From Methylotenera versatilis 301 (lineage in GTDB: Bacteria; Pseudomonadota; Gammaproteobacteria; Burkholderiales; Methylophilaceae), in the NCBI RefSeq assembly GCF_000093025.1, contig NC_014207.1:2995872-3059871 (forward strand): a DNA stretch of 64,000 nt, read 5' to 3'. A model generated the notes under the pieces. That model had not been told where the DNA came from, did no database searches, and saw nothing but the letters and a program-made list of their open reading frames with translations. A program made the position numbers and the translations under genes. The stretch's first letter is position 1; each line of letters opens with the position of its first letter. This document shows, in pieces, positions 26,801-37,602 of this stretch.

Positions 26801-28532
26801 CTAAACGCATTGGAGGCGTTGCTTCATCCACGCCTAATAAGTTTGGTTTTGGGCCAATGAAGGTTACCAATGACATCACCAACTCTTCACGAATCGGGTC
26901 AATTGGCGGGTTAGTCACTTGCGCGAATAATTGTTTAAAGTAGTTATAAAGTAACTTCGGCTTGGCTGACAACACTGGCAAAGCTGCGTCGTTACCCATT
27001 GAGCCAGCGCCTTCTTCACCGTTTTGCACCATAGGTTGCATTACGAATTTGAGATCTTCTTGTGTATAACCAAAAGCTTGTTGCGTATCCAGAAGACTAG
27101 CCGCCATTTCTAGACCGCCTTCAACTTTAGGCATATCACTTAAGAAATAACGTGTTTTCTCAATCCACTGCTTGTAAGGCTTAGCCGTCGCGAGCGCATT
27201 TTTCACTTCTGCATCGCCAATAATACGGCCTTGCTCAGTATCAATCAGCAACATTTTGCCTGGCTCTAAGCGCCATTTTTTAACGATTTTCTCTTGCGGG
27301 AATGTCAATACGCCCATTTCAGACGCCATCATTACGAGGTCATCTTCAGTCACTAAATAACGCGCTGGACGCAAACCGTTACGGTCTAGCGTTGCACCAA
27401 TCATGCGGCCGTCGGTAAATGCCACGGCAGCAGGGCCATCCCATGGCTCCATCAATGCAGCGTGATACTCATAGAATGCGCGACGCTCTTCGTCCATCAA
27501 GGCATTATTGCTCCAAGCTTCTGGAATCAACATCATCATCGCGTGTGGCAATGAGTAACCACCGGCCACTAGCAACTCTAAACAGTTATCAAAACAAGCT
27601 GAGTCTGATTGGCCATCTACAATTAGCGGCCATAGTTTTTCTAAATCTTCGCCAATCAGGCTAGATTTCATGGTTTCATGACGCGCGGCCATCCAGTTAA
27701 CGTTACCTTTAACTGTATTAATTTCACCATTATGCGCAATCATGCGGAATGGGTGCGCTAAGTCCCAAGCTGGGAATGTATTGGTAGAAAAACGTTGATG
27801 CACTAGCGCCAACGCTGAAACCAGCATTTCATCGTTTAAATCCGTGTAATAAACACCCACTTCATTAGCAAGCAACATACCCTTGTAAACGATGGTGCGT
27901 GAAGACAAAGATGGAATATAGAACGTGGCCTTGTCTTGTAAATTCAATGCACGAACCGCATGCTCTATGCGTTTGCGAATAACGAATAATTTACGCTCAA
28001 AAACGTTCTGATCCGTAGTTGTAGCACCAACCATAAGTTGACGCATAGTAGGCTCAACATCACGCGCAGCTTGAGCGATATTGCTGTTATCAACTGGTAC
28101 ATCGCGCCAGCCGAGTAAGGTTTGATTTTCTTCTGCAATGATTTTGCTGATTAAAGCTTCGCAAGCTTCGCGATTTGTTATGGTTTGCGGCAAAAATACA
28201 TTAGCAACAGCATATTGACCTGCTTCTGGAAGAGTAATGCCAAGCTTCGCGGCCTCTTTACGCATAAATGCGTCTGGCATTTGCATAAGCAAACCAGCGC
28301 CATCACCCAATTTAGGGTCATAACCTGTAGCACCACGATGGGTCAGGTTAGTTAATAATTCCAACCCTTTTTGCACAATCTCATGGCTCTTTTTGCCTTT
28401 GATATGTGCCACAAAACCTACACCACAAGCATCACGCTCGTTTGACGGGCTATATAAGCCCTGTTTAGCAGGCTGATTTGAATTCAAATTGTTTGAATTT
28501 AGGTTGTTCGAGTTACTTAAATCTGTTGCCAT
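23877..28532 (-). CDS. gltB: Glutamate synthase large subunit GltB
   Basis: 1551-residue alpha subunit that makes two glutamates from glutamine and 2-oxoglutarate. Domains in order: a propeptide (residues 1-35) to be cleaved before Cys36 (DACGVGF), which becomes the N-terminal nucleophile of the glutaminase domain; the central domain; the FMN-binding synthase domain (about 850-1200, with [10 protein letters not shown] and a Cys cluster near [19 protein letters not shown]); and the GXGXG beta-helix C-terminal domain. The propeptide begins with an Asn/Ser-rich microrepeat ([12 protein letters not shown]). Operon with gltD. Confidence 0.98.
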   Translation of the reverse strand: MATDLSNSNNLNSNNLNSNQPAKQGLYSPSNERDACGVGFVAHIKGKKSHEIVQKGLELLTNLTHRGATGYDPKLGDGAGLLMQMPDAFMRKEAAKLGITLPEAGQYAVANVFLPQTITNREACEALISKIIAEENQTLLGWRDVPVDNSNIAQAARDVEPTMRQLMVGATTTDQNVFERKLFVIRKRIEHAVRALNLQDKATFYIPSLSSRTIVYKGMLLANEVGVYYTDLNDEMLVSALALVHQRFSTNTFPAWDLAHPFRMIAHNGEINTVKGNVNWMAARHETMKSSLIGEDLEKLWPLIVDGQSDSACFDNCLELLVAGGYSLPHAMMMLIPEAWSNNALMDEERRAFYEYHAALMEPWDGPAAVAFTDGRMIGATLDRNGLRPARYLVTEDDLVMMASEMGVLTFPQEKIVKKWRLEPGKMLLIDTEQGRIIGDAEVKNALATAKPYKQWIEKTRYFLSDMPKVEGGLEMAASLLDTQQAFGYTQEDLKFVMQPMVQNGEEGAGSMGNDAALPVLSAKPKLLYNYFKQLFAQVTNPPIDPIREELVMSLVTFIGPKPNLLGVDEATPPMRLEASQPVLMLDELEQLKAIATLTQNQYKSLVLDITYPATQGKAGMAAAVASITSAAENAVKSGFNILILSDRNISADRLAIPALLACSATHEHLVDAGLRTSSGLVIDTGSAREVHHFALLAGYGAEAVCPWLAFETIKHMDVKDQYAAAKNFVKAVGKGLYKVMSKMGISTYQSYCGAQKFEAIGLNTAFVEKYFTGTTTNVEGIGLDQVAEEAERLHTSAFGEDPVLANSLDAGGEYAFRVRGEEHMWTPDSIAKLQHATRTGQYDTYKEYAKLINDQTRRHMTLRGLFEIKSVGAAIPLDQVESAKEIVKRFATGAMSLGSISTEAHATLAIAMNRIGGKSNTGEGGEDAKRFIPVAADTTMAKVIGSDVIVKDIPLKAGDSMRSRIKQVASGRFGVTAEYLASADQIQIKMAQGAKPGEGGQLPGHKVSEYIAKLRFSVPGVGLISPPPHHDIYSIEDLAQLIHDLKNANPKASISVKLVAETGVGTVAAGVAKAKSDHIVIAGHDGGTGASPISSVKHAGGPWEIGLAETQQTLVLNQLRGRVVLQVDGQIKTGRDVVIGALLGADEFGFATAPLVVEGCIMMRKCHLNTCPVGVATQDPELRKRFTGQPEHVVNYFFFVAEEVRELMASIGVAKFDDLIGRADLLNMQAGIDHWKIQGLDFAKVFHLPEMPASVSRKNNDVQDHGLVNALDNKLVSLATKALETGEKVVLDIAISNTNRTVGTMLSNQVATRYGHAGLPDDTIHVNFTGTSGQSFAAFLAKGITFELTGEGNDYVGKGLCGGRIIIKPPVAFRGIAHENIIIGNTVMYGATTGESYFRGVAGERFCVRNSGASAVVEGVGNHGCEYMTGGTVVVLGLTGQNFAAGMSGGVAYVYDEDGLFAKRCNMSMVALEKVESADASLGKVHHLDQPDEITLKTLIENHVKYTGSVRASAMLADWANYRTKFVKVMPNEYKRALIELAEDKALVAA

Positions 28533-28788
28533 ATTATTTAATCACAAAACATTTAGCGGAACCTTCAAGTTTACCGTTAAATGCCTATGTGTTCAATAAG
28601 ATAGGGGCATAAATTAAGCTGAATTTCGTTTTTTTTAATTTTTAGGCGCTTCATTAAGAAATAAAGCAAGCCTAAACTCAAACTACAGAGCCCCGCCATT
28701 TCACTGATGTTGAAATAACGGGGGCAAAGGGAGTTGGTGAGTGAAATTGACCAGAGGAACTGAAGAGTACAATTAAAGCAGCAAGTCT
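28533..28788. other. Intergenic region, 256 bases
   Basis: Upstream region of gltB and downstream region of hemL. It holds a stem-loop (28690-28725) and no credible gene. AT-rich stretches near 28620-28660 probably contain the gltBD promoter, but no clear -35/-10 pair stood out. Confidence 0.5.
28690..28725 (-). terminator. Stem-loop downstream of hemL (possible terminator)
   Basis: GCCCCGCCATTTCA (28690-28703) pairs imperfectly with TGAAATAACGGGGGC (28711-28725). It lies about 60 bases after the hemL stop but lacks a clean T-run on the minus strand, so a terminator role is uncertain. Confidence 0.45.
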
Positions 28789-30072
28789 TTACTTGATTAG
28801 TGAAAATACCTTTTTAGCTGCAGCAACAGTGTTAGCAATATCTTCATCAGTATGCGCGGCTGAAACAAAGCCTGCCTCAAATGCAGATGGGCCTAAGTAA
28901 ATGCCACTATCTAACATGCTGTGGAAGAACTGATTAAAGTGCTCTTTGTTTGATTGCAACATCTCATGATAAGAAGTCGGGCATTTTTCGCAGAAATATA
29001 GGCCAAACATTCCACCAACGCTTTGTGCATTAAATATCACACCAGCTTCTTTTGCCGCAGCCTTTAAGCCATCAACTAACTTTTGAGTTTGCGCGGTCAA
29101 CTTAGCGTGGAAGTCGGGCGCTTGGATAAGCTCTAGTGTTTTCAAGCCAGCCGTCACAGCAACGGGATTGCCAGAAAGCGTACCCGCTTGATACACCTTA
29201 CCCACCGGTGCGAGGCATTGCATAATATCTTTGCGTCCACCAAACGCACCCACCGGCAAGCCGCCGCCAATCACTTTACCCAAAGTCGTCATATCAGGCT
29301 TAATGTTATATAGCGCTTGCGCACCGCCCAAAGCGACGCGGAAACCCGTCATCACCTCATCAAAAATCAATACAGCGCCATGTTTAGTGCAAAGTTCACG
29401 TAGCGTTTGTAAGAACTCCATGTGTGGCACGATTAAGTTCATATTACCGACGACAGGTTCAATAATCACACAAGCGACTTCATCACCTGTTTTATCAAAC
29501 AAGTCTTTTAATTGCTGCGTGTTGTTATATTCTAAAGTGAGCGTGTGTGCGGCTACACTGGCGGGCACACCACCTGAATCTGGCTCACCAAAAGTCAGCA
29601 ACCCAGAACCAGCCTTTACCAATAAGCCGTCTGAATGGCCGTGGTAGCAACCCTCAAACTTCACGATTTTATCGCGGCCAGTAAAACCACGCGCCGTGCG
29701 GATCGCACTCATAGTGGCTTCTGTACCGCTGCTATTTAAACGTACCTGCTCCATGCTAGGCACCAGCTTATTGATTAACTGCGCCATTTCAAGCTCTAAA
29801 CCTGTAGGCGCACCAAATGACAAGCTATTTGCCGCAGCTTCTTGTACAGCCTTAATCACCGTAGGGTGTGCATGACCAACAATCATTGGGCCCCAAGAGT
29901 TGATGTAATCGATGTACTCCTTACCATCGACATCCCAAAGCTTAGAACCCAAACCTTTTTTGAAAAATATAGGCGTACCACCCACACTACGAAACGCGCG
30001 CACTGGCGAGTTCACACCACCAGGAATAAGTTCTTGAGATTTGTCAAAAAGGGTTTGATTGGTAGAAGTCAT
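28789..30072 (-). CDS. hemL: Glutamate-1-semialdehyde 2,1-aminomutase HemL
   Basis: PLP-dependent enzyme that makes 5-aminolevulinate from glutamate-1-semialdehyde in the C5 haem pathway. 427 residues, typical length. The start has the family's [18 protein letters not shown]; the PLP lysine is Lys266 in [13 protein letters not shown], and the cofactor Asp lies in [11 protein letters not shown]. Its ATG overlaps the thiE stop codon by four bases (ATGA), so the two are translationally coupled in a thiD-thiE-hemL operon. Confidence 0.98.
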   Translation of the reverse strand: MTSTNQTLFDKSQELIPGGVNSPVRAFRSVGGTPIFFKKGLGSKLWDVDGKEYIDYINSWGPMIVGHAHPTVIKAVQEAAANSLSFGAPTGLELEMAQLINKLVPSMEQVRLNSSGTEATMSAIRTARGFTGRDKIVKFEGCYHGHSDGLLVKAGSGLLTFGEPDSGGVPASVAAHTLTLEYNNTQQLKDLFDKTGDEVACVIIEPVVGNMNLIVPHMEFLQTLRELCTKHGAVLIFDEVMTGFRVALGGAQALYNIKPDMTTLGKVIGGGLPVGAFGGRKDIMQCLAPVGKVYQAGTLSGNPVAVTAGLKTLELIQAPDFHAKLTAQTQKLVDGLKAAAKEAGVIFNAQSVGGMFGLYFCEKCPTSYHEMLQSNKEHFNQFFHSMLDSGIYLGPSAFEAGFVSAAHTDEDIANTVAAAKKVFSLIK

Positions 30073-30704
30073 GTCGTTGCCTTAAGGGTTGATTCTTTGA
30101 ATAAACGTGCAAATTGTTGAGCCGCTAATTTTACGTCATCTGCATTAAAAATTGCATTAATCACAGCGATTGAATTGGCGCCAGCTTGAATCACTGATGG
30201 CACATTTTCTAGCGTAATGCCGCCTATAGCCACTGCTGGAATATGTAATTGCGCGTTTGCTTGTTTGAATAAATCTAAACTTGCTACAGGCGCATGCGGC
30301 TTGGTGCTAGATGCAAAGCAAGCACCAAAAGCCACATAAGTTGCACCAGCTTGTTGCGCGCTTAGCGCCAAATCAAAGCGGTTATAGCACGATGCACCTA
30401 GTATTTTATTTGCGCCTAATCTTGCTTTAACTTCGGCGATATTGCCATCATCTGCACCTATGTGTACGCCATCTGCATTTAAAGCGAGGCAAAGCTCTAC
30501 AGAGTCATTGATGATAAATGGCACTTGATGTTGCTTGCATAGCGGCAAAATAGCGCTTGCTTGTTGAGTTTGCAACTTATAGCTTGCTTGTTTATTGCGA
30601 TATTGCAGCACGCGTATACCGCCTTGAAGCGCGGCTTCTACCTTGGCTAACAGTAAATCTGTGTCAGCTTCGTCGGGCGTGATTGCGTATAAACCGCTTA
30701 TCAT
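30069..30704 (-). CDS. thiE: Thiamine-phosphate synthase ThiE
   Basis: Joins hydroxymethylpyrimidine diphosphate and thiazole phosphate to make thiamine monophosphate. The 211-residue TIM-barrel protein has [19 protein letters not shown] at the start, then [29 protein letters not shown], and the phosphate-binding [19 protein letters not shown]. It lies between thiD (23-base gap) and hemL (4-base overlap) in one operon. Confidence 0.95.
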   Translation of the reverse strand: MISGLYAITPDEADTDLLLAKVEAALQGGIRVLQYRNKQASYKLQTQQASAILPLCKQHQVPFIINDSVELCLALNADGVHIGADDGNIAEVKARLGANKILGASCYNRFDLALSAQQAGATYVAFGACFASSTKPHAPVASLDLFKQANAQLHIPAVAIGGITLENVPSVIQAGANSIAVINAIFNADDVKLAAQQFARLFKESTLKATT

Positions 30705-30727
30705 GAAATAAATTGCTTTAGCTGAGG

Positions 30728-31588
30728 TTAGTGCGTTTTAGCACTGCCATCACCGCTATTCACAACGGCATCTTCTTCGTCACGTGCCCAGAACATGCGG
30801 TCTGGAATAAATTGCCCCATACCTGGTCTAAAGCCATTTTTAAGTGTTTGCCATGTGTATTCTTGCGCTTCCATCACGGCTTCTTCGATGCTCAAACCAT
30901 GCGCCATGCAGGCGGCAATTGCACTTGTAAGTGTGCAGCCAGAGCCATGATAGCTACCAGCCAATCGCTCCCATTTGTACGCTTTAATAAGCTTATTTTC
31001 ACCATACAATGTGTTGGTCACCTCTAAGCTGCGTTCATGTGTGCCAGTAATCAGCACGTACTCACTGCCCATTTCCAGCAGGCGCGCAGCAGCTTCATCT
31101 AGTGAAGTTAGCGCTACTTCATCATCCGCATCGGCAAATGCTAATCGACGCGCTTCTAAGCTATTTGGTGTAATTAAAGTGGCTTGTGGAAACAACAGCT
31201 CAATCATGGCGTCCATCATGTCATCATTGGTTAAATCATCGCCACGACCAGAAGTTAAGATGGGATCTATCAACAACGGAATGTCAGGATAATCCGCCAT
31301 GATTTCGGCAATCACTGCGATATTTTCAACTGAGCCTAGCAGACCAAGCTTAAATGCTGAAACCTGAACATCTTCTAAAATCGCCCTTGCTTGGTCATTC
31401 ACCCAATCTGCATCCATCGCCAGCACACCATCAACACCACGCGTATCTTGCACGGTAATAGCCGTCACCACAGAGAGCGGGTGGCATCCTATGCTAGCAA
31501 AAGTGAGAATGTCTGCCTGCAAACCTGCGCCACCACTAGGGTCTGTGCCAGCAAAGGTTAATACTGAAGGTGGTGCTTGATTGGCCAT
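30728..31588 (-). CDS. thiD: Hydroxymethylpyrimidine/phosphomethylpyrimidine kinase ThiD
   Basis: Ribokinase-family enzyme that phosphorylates HMP and then HMP-P for thiamine synthesis. 286 residues. Family features: LTFAGTDPSGGAGLQADILT near the N-terminus, the DPILTSGRGDDL segment, TLITPNSLEARRL, and the anion-hole motif GSGCTLTSAIAACMAHG with its catalytic region. It is the first gene of the thiD-thiE-hemL operon. No thiL or thiG is seen in the window. Confidence 0.95.
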   Translation of the reverse strand: MANQAPPSVLTFAGTDPSGGAGLQADILTFASIGCHPLSVVTAITVQDTRGVDGVLAMDADWVNDQARAILEDVQVSAFKLGLLGSVENIAVIAEIMADYPDIPLLIDPILTSGRGDDLTNDDMMDAMIELLFPQATLITPNSLEARRLAFADADDEVALTSLDEAAARLLEMGSEYVLITGTHERSLEVTNTLYGENKLIKAYKWERLAGSYHGSGCTLTSAIAACMAHGLSIEEAVMEAQEYTWQTLKNGFRPGMGQFIPDRMFWARDEEDAVVNSGDGSAKTH

Positions 31589-31623
31589 AATGTTTCTGCG
31601 CTAAATGATTACATCAATTTAAA

Positions 31624-31697
31624 TGGAGCGGGTGACGGGAATCGAACCCGCATATCGAGCTTGGGAAGCTAGCGTTCTACCACTGAACTACACCCGC
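31624..31697 (-). tRNA. tRNA-Gly (anticodon CCC)
   Basis: On the minus strand a 74-base cloverleaf with acceptor GCGGGTG pairing with CACCCGC, a D-arm with AGTTCAGTGGTAGAAC, anticodon loop TTCCCAA (anticodon CCC, reading GGG codons), a T-arm with GGTTCGATTCC, and an encoded CCA end at 31624-31626. It resembles E. coli glyU. It stands alone between thiD and a LysR gene. Confidence 0.96.
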
Positions 31698-31781
31698 CTA
31701 AGCCACTATTTTACTGCATTTTATTGACAGCTTTAACAATTTGATTGTACTTTTGATTACCCTTAAAGTGAAGCCATCGTA

Positions 31782-32681
31782 CTATTGCGTATGTTGCCGC
31801 ACTAAATCACTTAACCAATCCATAAAGATTCGTACTCTTTTAGAGAGATTTCGTCTGTGCGGATACACGAGCGATACAGGCATCGCTGGTGCACCGAACT
31901 TCTTAAGTATTTCCACTAATTTGCCTTCAGCGACAAGCTTGGCACCACCTATCAATGGCGCTTGAATAATCCCTAAACCAGCCAAACAAGCTGCTTGATA
32001 GCCATCTGCGTTATTAACACTGAGCCGACTAGGCATTGAAATGCGCTGGCATGCTTGACCGTCCCAGTACTCAAACATATCAAACTTAGTAGCGGCATTG
32101 ACACAATAGTGAATCAACCAATGATTACTTAAATCCTCTAGCCTTAAAGGTTCACCATGCTGCGCGAGATAGGCTGGGCTAGCGTAATTGGTCTGCGTTA
32201 ACACACCGAGATTTCGCACAATCAAACCCGAATCTTGCAACTTGCCTGTGCGTATCACGCAATCAAAACCTTCTGCAATTAAATCTACTTGGCGGTCGGT
32301 ACTACTCAAATCCACTTGTAAGTTTGGATAACGACTTAAGAACTCTGGTAAACGTGGAATCACAATATTGTGCGCCATTGGGTATGACATATCGACACGA
32401 ATCAGACCGCGAATGCTGGCATCGTCAGTTTGAAACAAGCTATCTAGCTCATCCATCTCTGCCAGCACATCTTTACCGCGCTCGTAAAAAATCTGACCAT
32501 CTGGTGTCAGCTGTACTTTACGCGTAGTGCGATGCAGTAGCTGTGTGCCCAGCCGATTTTCTAATTGTTGCACGGCTAGAGATACACTCGCTTTTGGCAA
32601 GCCCAGCGCGTCTGCCGCTTTGGTAAAGCTACCCAGCTCAGCCACGCGCACAAAGCGCTTTATTGCATCTGTATTTTCCAT
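31782..32681 (-). CDS. LysR-family transcriptional regulator
   Basis: 299 residues: an N-terminal winged helix-turn-helix (RVAELGSFTKAADALGLPKA, followed by the LENRLGTQLLHRTTRKVQLT wing), then a two-lobed effector-binding domain (about 90-299, HWLIHYCVN, GLGIIQAPLIG). It resembles the group that often regulates adjacent oxidoreductases. The ATG at 32681 is preferred to the upstream TTG at 32699. It is divergent from an SDR gene (110 bases between starts), so that gene is its likely target. Confidence 0.92.
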   Translation of the reverse strand: MENTDAIKRFVRVAELGSFTKAADALGLPKASVSLAVQQLENRLGTQLLHRTTRKVQLTPDGQIFYERGKDVLAEMDELDSLFQTDDASIRGLIRVDMSYPMAHNIVIPRLPEFLSRYPNLQVDLSSTDRQVDLIAEGFDCVIRTGKLQDSGLIVRNLGVLTQTNYASPAYLAQHGEPLRLEDLSNHWLIHYCVNAATKFDMFEYWDGQACQRISMPSRLSVNNADGYQAACLAGLGIIQAPLIGGAKLVAEGKLVEILKKFGAPAMPVSLVYPHRRNLSKRVRIFMDWLSDLVRQHTQ

Positions 32682-32791
32682 AGCACAGCCAATTGTCAAT
32701 AATAAGTGAACAGTATAATCATTTATTGAGTATTTATCACTTTATAGAATACCAATAAGATAGCGACTAGTTCAACAACTCATGGAGAAAT

Positions 32792-33562
32792 ATGATGGCT
32801 CAGAAAACTCAAAAAATAGGTGTGATTACTGGCGGCAGTCGCGGACTTGGCAAGAACACAGCATTGGCGATGGCGGCACAAGGTGTGGATGTGATTTTGA
32901 CATACCACAGCCAGAAAGACTCAGCAGAAGCTGTAGTAGCGGAAATCGTGGCGATGGGGCGCAAAGCCGTGGCACTAAAATTAGATGTGACCAACGCATC
33001 TCACTTTACAGACTTTGCCGAGCAAGTTTCGCAAGCCCTTACAACACACTGGCAACAAAGCCACTTTGATTTTTTAGTGAACAATGCAGGCGGCGGTGCT
33101 TATGCGTCTTTTGCCGAAACGACCGAAGCGATGTTTGACCAGATGGTAAATCTTAATCTCAAATCAGTATTTTTTCTCACCCAAAAACTATTGCCGCTCA
33201 TCAATGATGGTGGTCGCATTGTGAATATTTCCAGTGGGCTCGCTCGCTTTGCCATCCCTGGTTACATCGCTTATTCCGCGATGAAAGGCGGGGTGGAGGT
33301 GCTGACACGCTTTATGGCGAAAGAATTAGGCGCGCGCAACATCACCGTAAATACGGTAGCGCCAGGTGCAATTGAAACAGACTTTGGTGATGGCTTAGTG
33401 CGCGACAACAAAGACGTTAACGCTTATATCGCCTCGCAGACCGCACTAGGCCGCGTGGGCGTTGCAGACGATATTGGCCCGATGATTGCATCATTGCTAT
33501 CAGAGAATAATCGCTGGGTTAATGCGCAACGCATTGAGGTTTCTGGTGGAATGTTAATTTAG
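32792..33562 (+). CDS. SDR-family NAD(P)-dependent oxidoreductase
   Basis: 256-residue classical short-chain dehydrogenase: cofactor loop TGGSRGLGKN (TGxxxGxG), NNAGGGAY, catalytic Ser in VNISSGLARFA, and YSAMKGG (Tyr-x3-Lys). The Pro-Gly motif VAPGAIETDF and the C-terminal GRVGVADDIGPMIASLLSE are usual. Substrate unknown. GGAGAAAT precedes two ATGs; the first at 32792 is used. Probably controlled by the divergent LysR protein. Confidence 0.9.
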   Translation: MMAQKTQKIGVITGGSRGLGKNTALAMAAQGVDVILTYHSQKDSAEAVVAEIVAMGRKAVALKLDVTNASHFTDFAEQVSQALTTHWQQSHFDFLVNNAGGGAYASFAETTEAMFDQMVNLNLKSVFFLTQKLLPLINDGGRIVNISSGLARFAIPGYIAYSAMKGGVEVLTRFMAKELGARNITVNTVAPGAIETDFGDGLVRDNKDVNAYIASQTALGRVGVADDIGPMIASLLSENNRWVNAQRIEVSGGMLI

Positions 33563-33586
33563 CTATGCTGATTTAATCGTGTGACT

Positions 33587-33620
33587 TTAACCCCAGCTTA
33601 TTTCAATAAGCTGGGGTTAA
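33587..33620. terminator. Long perfect hairpin between convergent SDR and priA genes
   Basis: AACCCCAGCTTATT (33589-33602) and AATAAGCTGGGGTT (33605-33618) are exact inverse complements, giving a stem of 12 or more base pairs. No full T-run follows on either strand, so it may be a weak bidirectional terminator or a palindromic repeat. Confidence 0.55.
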
Positions 33621-33637
33621 TGCACGTTAAAAAATAG

Positions 33638-35836
33638 TCAAAACTCTAGCGGATCAACATCAATCGCCCATCGCACTTTAGCTGCGATGGCTTGACCTCT
33701 TAATTGACTCACCAAGTTTCTAAGCAATTTTTGCAGTGCGCCTCTATTGCTAGTTTGCATCAATACATGGCCTCGCTCCATGCCTTTTAGACGTTCCATT
33801 TGTGGACGGATTGGGTCGTATACAGTGACATCAGTGCTTAAATCTCGGACTAATTTGAATGCATGATTTAAAAACTGTTGCACAAGTGCAAAATCATTCG
33901 CTTCCGCACGTAGCAGCGCCATAAACACATACGGTGGGAACTGCACTTGTTCGCGCTCTTGCAACATGGCGTTGGCATAACTCACATAATCTTGGCTGCG
34001 CAGTGCGTTAAATAGCACATGCTCTGGAAACTGCGTTTGAATAATGACCTGCCCTGCTTTATCTGCCCGACCTGCGCGTCCAGCTACTTGCATGAGTTGC
34101 GCAAATAAACGTTCACTTGCCCGAAAATCTGGGCTATGCAGCGCACTATCGGTATCAATCACGCCAACTAAGGTCAAGTTTGGGAAATCATGCCCTTTAG
34201 CGAGCATTTGTGTGCCCACCAAAATATCGATTTCTTGATTGTGTACTTTGTCTAAAATCTCAACCAAAGCGTTCTTGCGGCTGATGCTATCGCGGTCTAC
34301 TCGTGCAATGCGCGCAGTTGGCAGCAATTGCGCCAAGGTTTGCTCTAGCCTTTGTGTGCCGTGACCTGTTGGGTGTAAATCTGCATTGCCACAACTTGGA
34401 CATTGCAACGGGATTTTTTGCTCATGCCCGCAATGATGGCAGCGCAATTTTCGTTGCCCTAAATGCACTACCAAGCGGCTGCTGCAACGCATACACGGCG
34501 CAATCCAATGGCAAGCTGAACACAACAAAACAGGCGAATAACCTCGGCGATTAATAAACAACAAGCTTTGCTCTTTGCGCGCTAACCTTAGTTTTAACGC
34601 AGTAATCAGTTGCGGCGTTAAACCCTGTTGCAGGTTCACTTTAGTCGTATCTATACACTCAATATTGGGCAGTTGCGCCGCTGTAACCGCACGCTGGTTC
34701 AGGCTAAGTAAATTGTATTTATTTGCAGTTGCATTATGCCAACTTTCCAGCGCAGGCGTTGCGCTACCCAGCACCACTGGAATGTTCAAACGCTTGGCTC
34801 TCACCAGTGCAATATCGCGCGCATGGTAACGCATACTATCTTGCTGCTTATACGAGCCATCGTGCTCTTCATCGATAATAATGAGCTTTAAATTAGGCAG
34901 CGGCGTAAAGATAGAAAGTCTTGTGCCGATGACAATTTTAGCCGCGCCTGATTGCGCCATTTGCCAATGATGTAAGCGTTCACTCTCGCTTAAATTACTG
35001 TGCAAACTCACTAGCGGAATATTTGCAAAGCGGCTTCTGAAACGAGATTCCAACTGAGGCGTTAAGTTGATTTCTGGCACTAGCACTAATACTTGCGCGT
35101 CTTTAGAAGCTAAAAAGTGCTGCATCAAACGAATATATACTTCGGTTTTCCCACTGCCTGTAATGCCATGCAACAACCATGCTTTAAATTCGGTTGAGTT
35201 TTGCACAATTTGCTCAACCGCATGCGCCTGCTCTTCATTTAAGTCTGGCTCAATAGCTGATTGCTGTTCTAATACGCGCAAACCTGCTTGTACTTGCTTG
35301 CTGCTCGCCCAACCATCCAACACCAGCTGCTTTGCAGCTTTACGTGCGCCGCTGGAAATAGCATCTAACTCGACCTCTGTCAGCAGTTCAGATGCTTGCA
35401 AAGCCTCAAACACTCGGCGCGTCACCAATTGACGTTTAGGAATTTGGTCAACACTTTGCGTACGCCCAAACTCAGTCAATTGATAGGCAAACTGCTTGCG
35501 CGAAACGGCTGGCGCGATTTGCCGCAAACGTGAGGGCAGGGCAGATAACAATGCCTGCCCAAACGGATATTGGTAATAATCCGCGCTAAACTTAATCAAA
35601 TTTAACGTTTCAGTATTAATTGGCAATTCATCTACAAATACCTGCGTGACAGGCTTTAGTTTTTCAATCGGAAATTCGCTAGTTTCAGCAAAGCCCATCA
35701 CAATACCAATCTGGCTTCTACGGCCAAATGGCACGAGTACGCGCTGACCGATTTGCGCAACATTCCCACCGCTCAAATAATCAAATAAGCGGTCTAGCGG
35801 CACATCTAAAGCAATTTTTAGGATGGTTTTGGGCAA
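33638..35836 (-). CDS. priA: Primosomal protein N' (PriA helicase)
   Basis: 732-residue replication-restart helicase that recognises stalled forks and reloads the replisome. Domains: an N-terminal DNA-binding domain (about 1-180), a superfamily-2 helicase core with Walker A GITGSGKTEVY and DEEHD, a zinc-binding cluster (CSACHW, CMRCSSR, CHHCGH, CPSCGN), then the helicase lobe 2 with VGTQMLAKGHDFPNL and the QVAGRAGRADKAG motif VI. Complete. It faces argS, whose start lies 85 bases away on the other strand. Confidence 0.97.
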   Translation of the reverse strand: MPKTILKIALDVPLDRLFDYLSGGNVAQIGQRVLVPFGRRSQIGIVMGFAETSEFPIEKLKPVTQVFVDELPINTETLNLIKFSADYYQYPFGQALLSALPSRLRQIAPAVSRKQFAYQLTEFGRTQSVDQIPKRQLVTRRVFEALQASELLTEVELDAISSGARKAAKQLVLDGWASSKQVQAGLRVLEQQSAIEPDLNEEQAHAVEQIVQNSTEFKAWLLHGITGSGKTEVYIRLMQHFLASKDAQVLVLVPEINLTPQLESRFRSRFANIPLVSLHSNLSESERLHHWQMAQSGAAKIVIGTRLSIFTPLPNLKLIIIDEEHDGSYKQQDSMRYHARDIALVRAKRLNIPVVLGSATPALESWHNATANKYNLLSLNQRAVTAAQLPNIECIDTTKVNLQQGLTPQLITALKLRLARKEQSLLFINRRGYSPVLLCSACHWIAPCMRCSSRLVVHLGQRKLRCHHCGHEQKIPLQCPSCGNADLHPTGHGTQRLEQTLAQLLPTARIARVDRDSISRKNALVEILDKVHNQEIDILVGTQMLAKGHDFPNLTLVGVIDTDSALHSPDFRASERLFAQLMQVAGRAGRADKAGQVIIQTQFPEHVLFNALRSQDYVSYANAMLQEREQVQFPPYVFMALLRAEANDFALVQQFLNHAFKLVRDLSTDVTVYDPIRPQMERLKGMERGHVLMQTSNRGALQKLLRNLVSQLRGQAIAAKVRWAIDVDPLEF

Positions 35837-35920
35837 AGTTATGTTCAGAAAATCAACTGATTAAAGAAAAAATGGCGACAGTAGGTTAAAATAGCGGTTT
35901 TAGCATGTAATGCAAATATT

Positions 35921-37576
35921 GTGAAAACACATCTTACCCAATTACTGACCGCAGCCGCAAAAACTATTGCGCCTGAATTTGAAGCGACCATTTTACTTGA
36001 GCGCCCAAAATCTGCCGAACATGGTGATTTTGCAACCAATTTAGCATTGGTTTTAGCTAAGCCACTCAAACAAAATCCGCGCGCAATCGCTGCCCAAATC
36101 ATCGAAGCACTGCCAGCCAGCGACTATATCGCGAAAACTGAAATCGCGGGCGCAGGATTTATTAACTTCTTTTTGAATGCTCAATCACAGCAAGCTGTTG
36201 TGACTGATATTTTAAAAGCTGGCGAAAATTATGGTCGCAATAACATCGGTAGTGGTCAGAAAGTACAACTAGAGTTTGTTTCAGCTAACCCAACCGGTCC
36301 ATTGCATGTAGGACACGGACGTGGTGCAGCGGTGGGCGATTGCTTAGCACGCTTGCTGGATGCCAATGGCTGGGATGTGACACGTGAGTTTTACTATAAC
36401 GATGCTGGTGCACAGATCGACAATCTGACGATTTCAGTATTAGCGCGGTGCAAGGGCATTCCAACGGACGATGCTAGTTTTCCTGAAAATGGTTACCGTG
36501 GCGACTATATTATGGACATCGCCAACGCGTTTCTGAACAAAGAAACTGTGACCGCCGATGACATGCAAGTCACTGCAAATGGCGATATCACTGACGAAGA
36601 TGCCGTACGCACCTTTGCCGTAGCCTATTTGCGCCATGAGCAAGATTTAGATCTAAAGGCCTTTCAAATCAAGTTTGACGTATTTTCACTAGAAAGTGCC
36701 TTGTATTCAGAAGGTAAAGTTGAAGAAACCGTGCAAGCGCTGATTAAAAGCGGTCATACCTATGATTTAGATGGTGCACTTTGGCTTAAAACCACAGACT
36801 TTGGCGATGACAAAGACCGTGTGATGCGCAAATCTGAAGGTGGTTACACTTACTTCGTACCTGACGTGGCTTACCATGCAGAAAAATGGAAACGTGGTTT
36901 TGTACGTGTAATTAACGAGCAGGGCGCTGACCATCACAGCACCATTACTCGCGTTCGTGCTGGTTTGCAGGCTTTAGATGCTGGCATTCCAAGCGGTTGG
37001 CCTGATTATGTATTGCACCAAATGGTCACTGTGATGCGCGGTGGCGAAGAAGTGAAACTGTCAAAACGTGCAGGTAGTTATGTCACGCTACGTGATTTAA
37101 TTGAAGAAGTTGGCTGTGACGCAACACGTTACTTCTTAGCCGCGCGTCGTTCAGACTCACAATTGGTGTTTGATATTGATTTAGCTCGTGCTCAAACCAA
37201 CGATAACCCTGTGTTTTATATTCAGTATGCCCATGCCCGTATTTGCAGCGTGTTAGCCCAATGGGGTGGTGTTGCAGCGCAATTAAATGATGTAGATTTA
37301 AGCCCGCTTAATAATCCGCATGAGACTGCACTGATGCAACGTTTAAGTTCCTACCCTGAAACAGTTGCAAATGCCGCGACCGAGCTAGCGCCGCACGTAA
37401 TCGCAAATTATTTAAAAGATTTAGCCAGTGATTTGCATAGCTATTACAATGAATATAAGTTTTTAATTGAAGATGAAACCGTTAAACTAGCGCGCTTAAG
37501 CTTGATTAGCGCTACACAACAAGTCTTAAAAAATGGTTTAGGCTTACTTGGCGTAAGTGCGCCCGAAAAAATGTAG
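35921..37576 (+). CDS. argS: Arginyl-tRNA synthetase ArgS
   Basis: Class I aminoacyl-tRNA synthetase charging tRNA-Arg. 551 residues: an N-terminal Add-1 domain ([21 protein letters not shown]), the HIGH-type motif [14 protein letters not shown], the KMSKS-like VKLSKRAG, and a C-terminal DALR anticodon-binding domain ([10 protein letters not shown] ... LPKD-like [17 protein letters not shown]). The start is GTG at 35921, the only suitable codon at the expected N-terminus. The SPOR gene follows after 26 bases, likely in the same transcript. Confidence 0.97.
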   Translation: MKTHLTQLLTAAAKTIAPEFEATILLERPKSAEHGDFATNLALVLAKPLKQNPRAIAAQIIEALPASDYIAKTEIAGAGFINFFLNAQSQQAVVTDILKAGENYGRNNIGSGQKVQLEFVSANPTGPLHVGHGRGAAVGDCLARLLDANGWDVTREFYYNDAGAQIDNLTISVLARCKGIPTDDASFPENGYRGDYIMDIANAFLNKETVTADDMQVTANGDITDEDAVRTFAVAYLRHEQDLDLKAFQIKFDVFSLESALYSEGKVEETVQALIKSGHTYDLDGALWLKTTDFGDDKDRVMRKSEGGYTYFVPDVAYHAEKWKRGFVRVINEQGADHHSTITRVRAGLQALDAGIPSGWPDYVLHQMVTVMRGGEEVKLSKRAGSYVTLRDLIEEVGCDATRYFLAARRSDSQLVFDIDLARAQTNDNPVFYIQYAHARICSVLAQWGGVAAQLNDVDLSPLNNPHETALMQRLSSYPETVANAATELAPHVIANYLKDLASDLHSYYNEYKFLIEDETVKLARLSLISATQQVLKNGLGLLGVSAPEKM

Positions 37577-37602
37577 TACAAATGTAAGGACTTTAGAAAA
37601 TT

